Shown: positions 24,422 to 27,504 of the stretch, one piece after another | Position numbering within the stretch: position 1 is the stretch's first letter | Layout: each line of letters opens with the position of its first letter | NCBI GenBank assembly: GCA_016295355.1 | Contig: JAEDLK010000021.1 | Location: 1 to 27,504 of the forward strand | Origin: Clostridiaceae bacterium | Lineage (GTDB): Bacteria > Bacillota > Clostridia > Oscillospirales > Acutalibacteraceae | DNA: 27,504 nucleotides | Reading direction: 5' to 3' | Position numbers and translations under genes: made by a program | Notes under the pieces: generated by a model | Databases searched by the model: none | The model's input: only the letters and a program-made list of their open reading frames with translations | What the model was told of the DNA's origin: nothing

Positions 24422-25144
24422 TTATCGACTCTTTTTTTGCAACACAATCTTAATGAAATTCAAGTAACAACCGCCACCGGCTTCCATGGACTTTCGGTCA
24501 TTGACCGCATACGGATTTTCCTGTTTGAGCCAATCCGCCCAAACCTCCTCGTTGCTTTCCATCTCGCTGACCTCTATGACGTATGCATTCTCGGCAGCAG
24601 AAACCATGCGTGTCCAATAGTCAACATCGTGCATATAGTCCATTTGTTCGGGTGTCCACGAAAGCAACAATTCCGGCGGCAAATCGTCATGGCAATCCTT
24701 TTTCATACCGGGAACGGCGATATAGATATAGCCGCCCTCTTTGACAAAGGGCAACAATTTTTCGTCCAAATAGCGTTCATTCCGACCGAAATAGTTGTAG
24801 GAATCCGTGCTGACAACCGCATCAAAAAAGTTCTTTTCGAAGGGCAAATTCTCGGCGTCGGCCTTAACCGGGATGATTTGCTTGTCGGTTAACCCCATGG
24901 TTTCAAAAAAGCGGCGGTTTTCCTCGGGATCGCTCCACAAATCGGCCGCATAAACCATCAGACCGTATTCTTTGGCCAAGAAGACCGAGGTGAGCCCTTG
25001 ACCACTACCCAAGTCACAGACAACCGATCCTTGTTCAATCAAGCTGTCCTTCATCAATTCCTCCTCTAATTTCAGTGGATTCGGCCCCATGATTTTGGCC
25101 AACAACGCCGGTGTCTGATACGCTTTACTTAACAGATACTCCAT
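24422..25144 (-). CDS. Class I SAM-dependent methyltransferase
   Basis: 240 residues with the Rossmann-type methyltransferase core: motif I VVCDLGSGQGLTSVFLAKEY (about 42-61), acidic motif II YAADLW, LPFEKNFFDAVVSTDSYNYF as motif IV and LLPFVKEGGYIYIAVPG after it. The C-terminal third is specific to the subfamily (PEQMDYMHDVDYWTRM; MEAGGGCYLNFIKIVLQ). The substrate is not readable; a small molecule is more likely than DNA or rRNA because no target-recognition domain is present. Start at 25144 (AAGGGAAGGA ribosome site), overlapping the last 20 nt of rsgA. Third gene of the TetR-controlled operon. Confidence 0.85.
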   Translation of the reverse strand: MEYLLSKAYQTPALLAKIMGPNPLKLEEELMKDSLIEQGSVVCDLGSGQGLTSVFLAKEYGLMVYAADLWSDPEENRRFFETMGLTDKQIIPVKADAENLPFEKNFFDAVVSTDSYNYFGRNERYLDEKLLPFVKEGGYIYIAVPGMKKDCHDDLPPELLLSWTPEQMDYMHDVDYWTRMVSAAENAYVIEVSEMESNEEVWADWLKQENPYAVNDRKSMEAGGGCYLNFIKIVLQKKSR

Positions 25145-26189
25145 ATGAATCCTTCCCTTTATTCGACTGATTGTTGATTCGGGCAATCTTCTTGAATTTT
25201 TCTTTCTTTTTAAGAAGATAGCAACTCGAATCGGCCGCATAGTCGGCCTCTTTTTTAAGTTTTTCATAGGCCCGCCAACGCTCCGTGCTTAAAGCGCCGT
25301 CCTTGATGGCTTGTTGCACCGCACAGCCAGGCTCGGTGGTATGGGTGCAATTGTTAAAACGGCACCTATCCAACAACACCTGTATATCGCCGAAAGCCGT
25401 ATCAACGCCATTTGCGGCATTCATAAGACCCATCTCACGCATACCCGGTGTATCAATTACCATAGCACCGCCGGGCAGACAAAACAATTCCCGACGGGTT
25501 GTGGTGTGATGACCTTTATCATCCCGCCGAAGACCATCGGTCGCCAAACGCTCTTGCCCTAACAACCGATTGATCAGCGTGGATTTTCCCACACCGGAGG
25601 ACCCGATCAAGGCCACCGTTTTTCCTTTGGTTAAATAAGGCTGTAATTGTTTAAGGCTTTCTTGGTCGAACGAACTGACGGTGAGCACCGGCACACCGGG
25701 TGCACCATCGGTCACCTCACAGCATTTTTGTGCCACACAGTCGCACAAATCGGCCTTGGTCAACAGCACAACGGGGCTTGCCCCGCTGTCAAAGGCAACC
25801 GACAAATAGCGTTCCAGCCGGCGCAGATTAAAATCGGCATTTAAGGACATACACACAAACAACGTATCAATATTGGCCGCCACGATTTGTCCGTCAGAGC
25901 GGTTTCCGGCTGCCTTGCGCTCAAAAGCACCAATACGATGCAACACCTCATGAATCACAGCCGTTTCGCTGTCGGTTGAATCGGCCATACAGTAGTCCCC
26001 GACAGCCGGATAATCGGCCGGACAGGTCGCCTCATTCATAAACCGTCCCGACACACGAGCTGCCTTCTCGCCGGCTGCCGTTACGATACGATATGCCCCT
26101 TTTTCTTGCGCAATGATACGGCACAAAGTCAAATTCGGGCAATCCGCGGCAAGGGCTTCGTACAGCGGTGGAACTGCTTTCAGTATCAT
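25125..26189 (-). CDS. rsgA: Ribosome small-subunit-dependent GTPase A (RsgA family)
   Basis: 354 residues. The N-terminal OB-fold region (about 1-110) leads into a circularly permuted GTPase: G4 LLTKADL (about 136-142), then G1 GSSGVGKSTLINRLL (about 195-209) and G3 DTPGMREMG (about 247-255). The C-terminal zinc site has the RsgA pattern Cys-x4-Cys-x-His-x5-Cys in CRFNNCTHTTEPGC. These GTPases check late 30S assembly. The length fits the ~350-residue type that often occurs beside a shorter housekeeping copy, so this may be a second paralogue. The ATG at 26189 has AAAGGAGGT 6 nt upstream, inside the last codons of tetR, which ends 2 nt before. Confidence 0.93.
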   Translation of the reverse strand: MILKAVPPLYEALAADCPNLTLCRIIAQEKGAYRIVTAAGEKAARVSGRFMNEATCPADYPAVGDYCMADSTDSETAVIHEVLHRIGAFERKAAGNRSDGQIVAANIDTLFVCMSLNADFNLRRLERYLSVAFDSGASPVVLLTKADLCDCVAQKCCEVTDGAPGVPVLTVSSFDQESLKQLQPYLTKGKTVALIGSSGVGKSTLINRLLGQERLATDGLRRDDKGHHTTTRRELFCLPGGAMVIDTPGMREMGLMNAANGVDTAFGDIQVLLDRCRFNNCTHTTEPGCAVQQAIKDGALSTERWRAYEKLKKEADYAADSSCYLLKKKEKFKKIARINNQSNKGKDSYGVSVK

Positions 26190-26191
26190 GT

Positions 26192-26782
26192 TTAGACCTC
26201 CTTTGTACGCCACTTATCAAAATGAGCCGTCAATCGTTCGGCCACCGATTCATCTGATTCATCGGCGTCAAAGAGTGCATAGGACAACAACATCGGCGCA
26301 TAAAAAGCGGTGGCTTTTTCCTGTGGGTTCTCAAGGCCGAGTCCGACAAACAAATCGGTCAAATAGTCGACCGGACCGGCAGTCAAATACTGCTGATATA
26401 ACCTTGACATGGTTTCATTGCGGTATTGCTCAATGGTCAACATCCGCCGAAACAAACAAGGAAAATCTTCCCTTGTCCAATAAGCAAACTGTGCTTTGCT
26501 GTATTCAACAATCTGCTCCATCACAACATGGGTGTAGGCCTTTGCATCCTCATCCGCCCGTTTGACCGGCAAGCAAAAGGCCGCAGCCTGTTTGGCATCC
26601 AATGCCACCATGCGTGCGACAATGCAATCAAAAATATCCTGTTTGTTCTTATAATGGCGGTATAAGGCCGCCTTTGTAATCCCCAAAACACCGGCAATAT
26701 CGCCGGTGGACACCGCCTCATACCCCCGACAGGCGAACAACCGCAACGAGACTATCAGCACCTTCTCTTTTGTTTCTCTCAT
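26192..26782 (-). CDS. TetR/AcrR family transcriptional regulator
   Basis: 196 residues. The N-terminal helix-turn-helix (VSTGDIAGVLGITKAALYRH, YKNKQDIFD) is typical of TetR. The helical remainder is the ligand and dimer domain and has no family-level specificity I can name. The ATG at 26782 has GGGGGG 7 nt upstream; a GTG one codon earlier is possible. It is first in the operon tetR-rsgA-methyltransferase, and two copies of a palindromic operator overlap its promoter, so repression of its own operon with release by a ligand is the natural model. Its last codons (AAG GAG GTC) form the rsgA ribosome site. Confidence 0.92.
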   Translation of the reverse strand: MRETKEKVLIVSLRLFACRGYEAVSTGDIAGVLGITKAALYRHYKNKQDIFDCIVARMVALDAKQAAAFCLPVKRADEDAKAYTHVVMEQIVEYSKAQFAYWTREDFPCLFRRMLTIEQYRNETMSRLYQQYLTAGPVDYLTDLFVGLGLENPQEKATAFYAPMLLSYALFDADESDESVAERLTAHFDKWRTKEV

Positions 26783-26808
26783 CACCGAACCCCCCTATAG
26801 CAAAAAAG

Positions 26809-26848
26809 TTAACGATCGTTTACTTTCAGTATAGTAAACGATCGTTAA
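26809..26848. promoter_or_regulatory. Tandem TetR operators forming a 15-bp perfect inverted repeat
   Basis: TTAACGATCGTTTAC (26809-26823) is repeated exactly inverted at 26834-26848 after a 10-bp gap. Each arm itself contains the perfect palindrome AACGATCGTT (26811-26820 and 26837-26846), centres 26 bp apart. One copy fills the promoter spacer and the other covers the transcription start. This suggests two TetR dimers. Confidence 0.85.
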
Positions 26849-26856
26849 TTTGTCAA
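26828..26856 (-). promoter_or_regulatory. Promoter of the tetR-rsgA-methyltransferase operon
   Basis: TTGACA (26851-26856) and TATACT (26828-26833) on the minus strand are separated by 17 bp, with one operator copy inside the spacer. Predicted start near 26821, leader about 40 nt. Confidence 0.85.
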
Positions 26857-26883
26857 GCATGGTTTTGAAAAGGGCTTTCTCAT

Positions 26884-27504
26884 TTAGGACAATGAGACCT
26901 TCTTAATGGGATGCCGTAACACAGTTTTCCACTTCTCAGGTGGCACCTTACGGGCATCTGACGGGTAGATTTCGTGGTGCAACCGTTTATCGGTAATGTC
27001 ATTTTCATACCCTTTTTCCTGCAAAAATCGGTTCATAACATCCACTTTGGCCGGTTCGTTATCAAACGGCCCAATGTGAAGTACCTGCACGCACAACCCT
27101 TCTTCCATCGTCAAATATTCGGCCTTACTGCAATCGATTTTCTTCTTTTTGCCGGCCGCTGACACCGCCCAATCAAAGTCTCCCTTTGTGACAAAAATCG
27201 GGCAACCGAATAACTGAAATAAAACAGAGCTTTTCCTTATGCCGATAATCCATCCCGTCTACATCCTCCTGCCACCAAAAGCCTTCGAGCGGCGGTACCA
27301 CAAAATCAAAATAACCGTCCATCCGGTGATCGCCCGTCTGGCTCATCTTAATGGTATAGGCCACCGCATACAGGACATTCACCGCCTGCTGATATGCACC
27401 GCCGGGTTCATTAGGATTTCCTTTTCCCCGAACGGCCACATAATGGTTGTAGATAGTCGAAATAGTGGTTAAATACACTATTTCGACACCAAATCTTCGA
27501 TTTG
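26884..27504 (-). pseudogene. GyrI-like small-molecule-binding protein, frameshifted and 5'-truncated
   Basis: Two adjacent frames make one protein. The upstream part reads NHYVAVRGKGNPNEPGGAYQ ... PPLEGFWWQEDVDGMDY ... VIRLPDF. The downstream part resumes with VTKGDFDWAVSAAGKKKKID, SKAEYLTMEEGLCVQVLHIG and KRLHHEIYPSDARKV. They join if one T is removed from a run of five (plus-strand A5 at 27193-27197). The family (stand-alone GyrI-like, about 200 residues) binds hydrophobic small molecules. The usual N-terminal ~20 residues are missing and replaced by palindromic sequence at 27456-27487, and the frame stays open to the window edge. A sequencing error at the T-run could explain the shift but not the altered 5' end. 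Confidence 0.75.
27456..27487. repeat. 12-bp perfect inverted repeat at the 5' end of the GyrI-like pseudogene
   Basis: GTCGAAATAGTG (27456-27467) and CACTATTTCGAC (27476-27487) are exact complements with an 8-bp spacer. Directly beyond it a second hairpin, CAAATC/GATTTG with loop TTC (27490-27504), ends at the last base of the window, so the element probably continues to the right. Confidence 0.7.

Overview
The window looks like a chromosomal piece of a gut-type clostridium (Bacillota, Clostridia, probably the Oscillospirales/Ruminococcaceae side). The reasons are Gram-positive recombination genes addB-addA, several near-consensus sigma-A promoters (TTGACA/TATAAT, 17-bp spacers), strong AGGAGG-type ribosome sites, CCA-encoding tRNA genes and a giant secreted YD-repeat protein. 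The genus assignment is inference; no rRNA or ribosomal protein gene is present.

Layout. 1-4982 (minus): N-terminal 1660 codons of a secreted YD-repeat (Rhs/WapA-like) protein with DNRLRE-like, carbohydrate-binding-like and ricin-lectin-like parts. It is open to the left edge and driven by a perfect consensus promoter. 5054-5763: AT-rich, no supported gene. 5765-5972: tRNA-Ala(CGC) with promoter and terminator. 5990-7654: a tightly coupled operon, DUF1653 - AlkD-like DNA alkylation repair - DUF554 membrane protein. 7655-8148: gene-free, palindrome-rich. 8149-12461: a visibly AT-richer block with a divergent AraC regulator, a TIM-barrel sugar isomerase/epimerase-like gene, two Gfo/Idh/MocA oxidoreductases, a decayed reading frame and a hairpin-array repeat. 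12463-12709: tRNA-Leu(CAG) with consensus promoter, structured leader and terminator. 12719-14614: PglF/CapD-type nucleotide-sugar 4,6-dehydratase. 14798-16231: an orphan phage-baseplate/tail-fibre-like coiled-coil protein. 16513-23300: addB-addA. 23453-24331: AraC-type regulator with a C-terminal GyrI-like ligand domain. 24422-26856: an operon tetR - rsgA - methyltransferase under a promoter containing two copies of a palindromic operator. 26884-27504: a GyrI-like protein broken by a frameshift and truncated at its 5' end by palindromic DNA.

How the genes work together. The 9122-11945 operon reads as a sugar or glycoside oxidation/isomerisation pathway, probably controlled by the adjacent AraC protein through a 21-bp-spaced direct repeat. 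AddB and AddA form the end-processing helicase-nuclease for recombination repair. TetR very probably autoregulates its operon, which places a ribosome-assembly GTPase and an unassigned methyltransferase under ligand control. The most unusual items are the sugar oxidoreductase island, the orphan baseplate-like fibre gene, the TetR-controlled rsgA operon, the TTTCAC hairpin array and the multi-domain YD-repeat protein.
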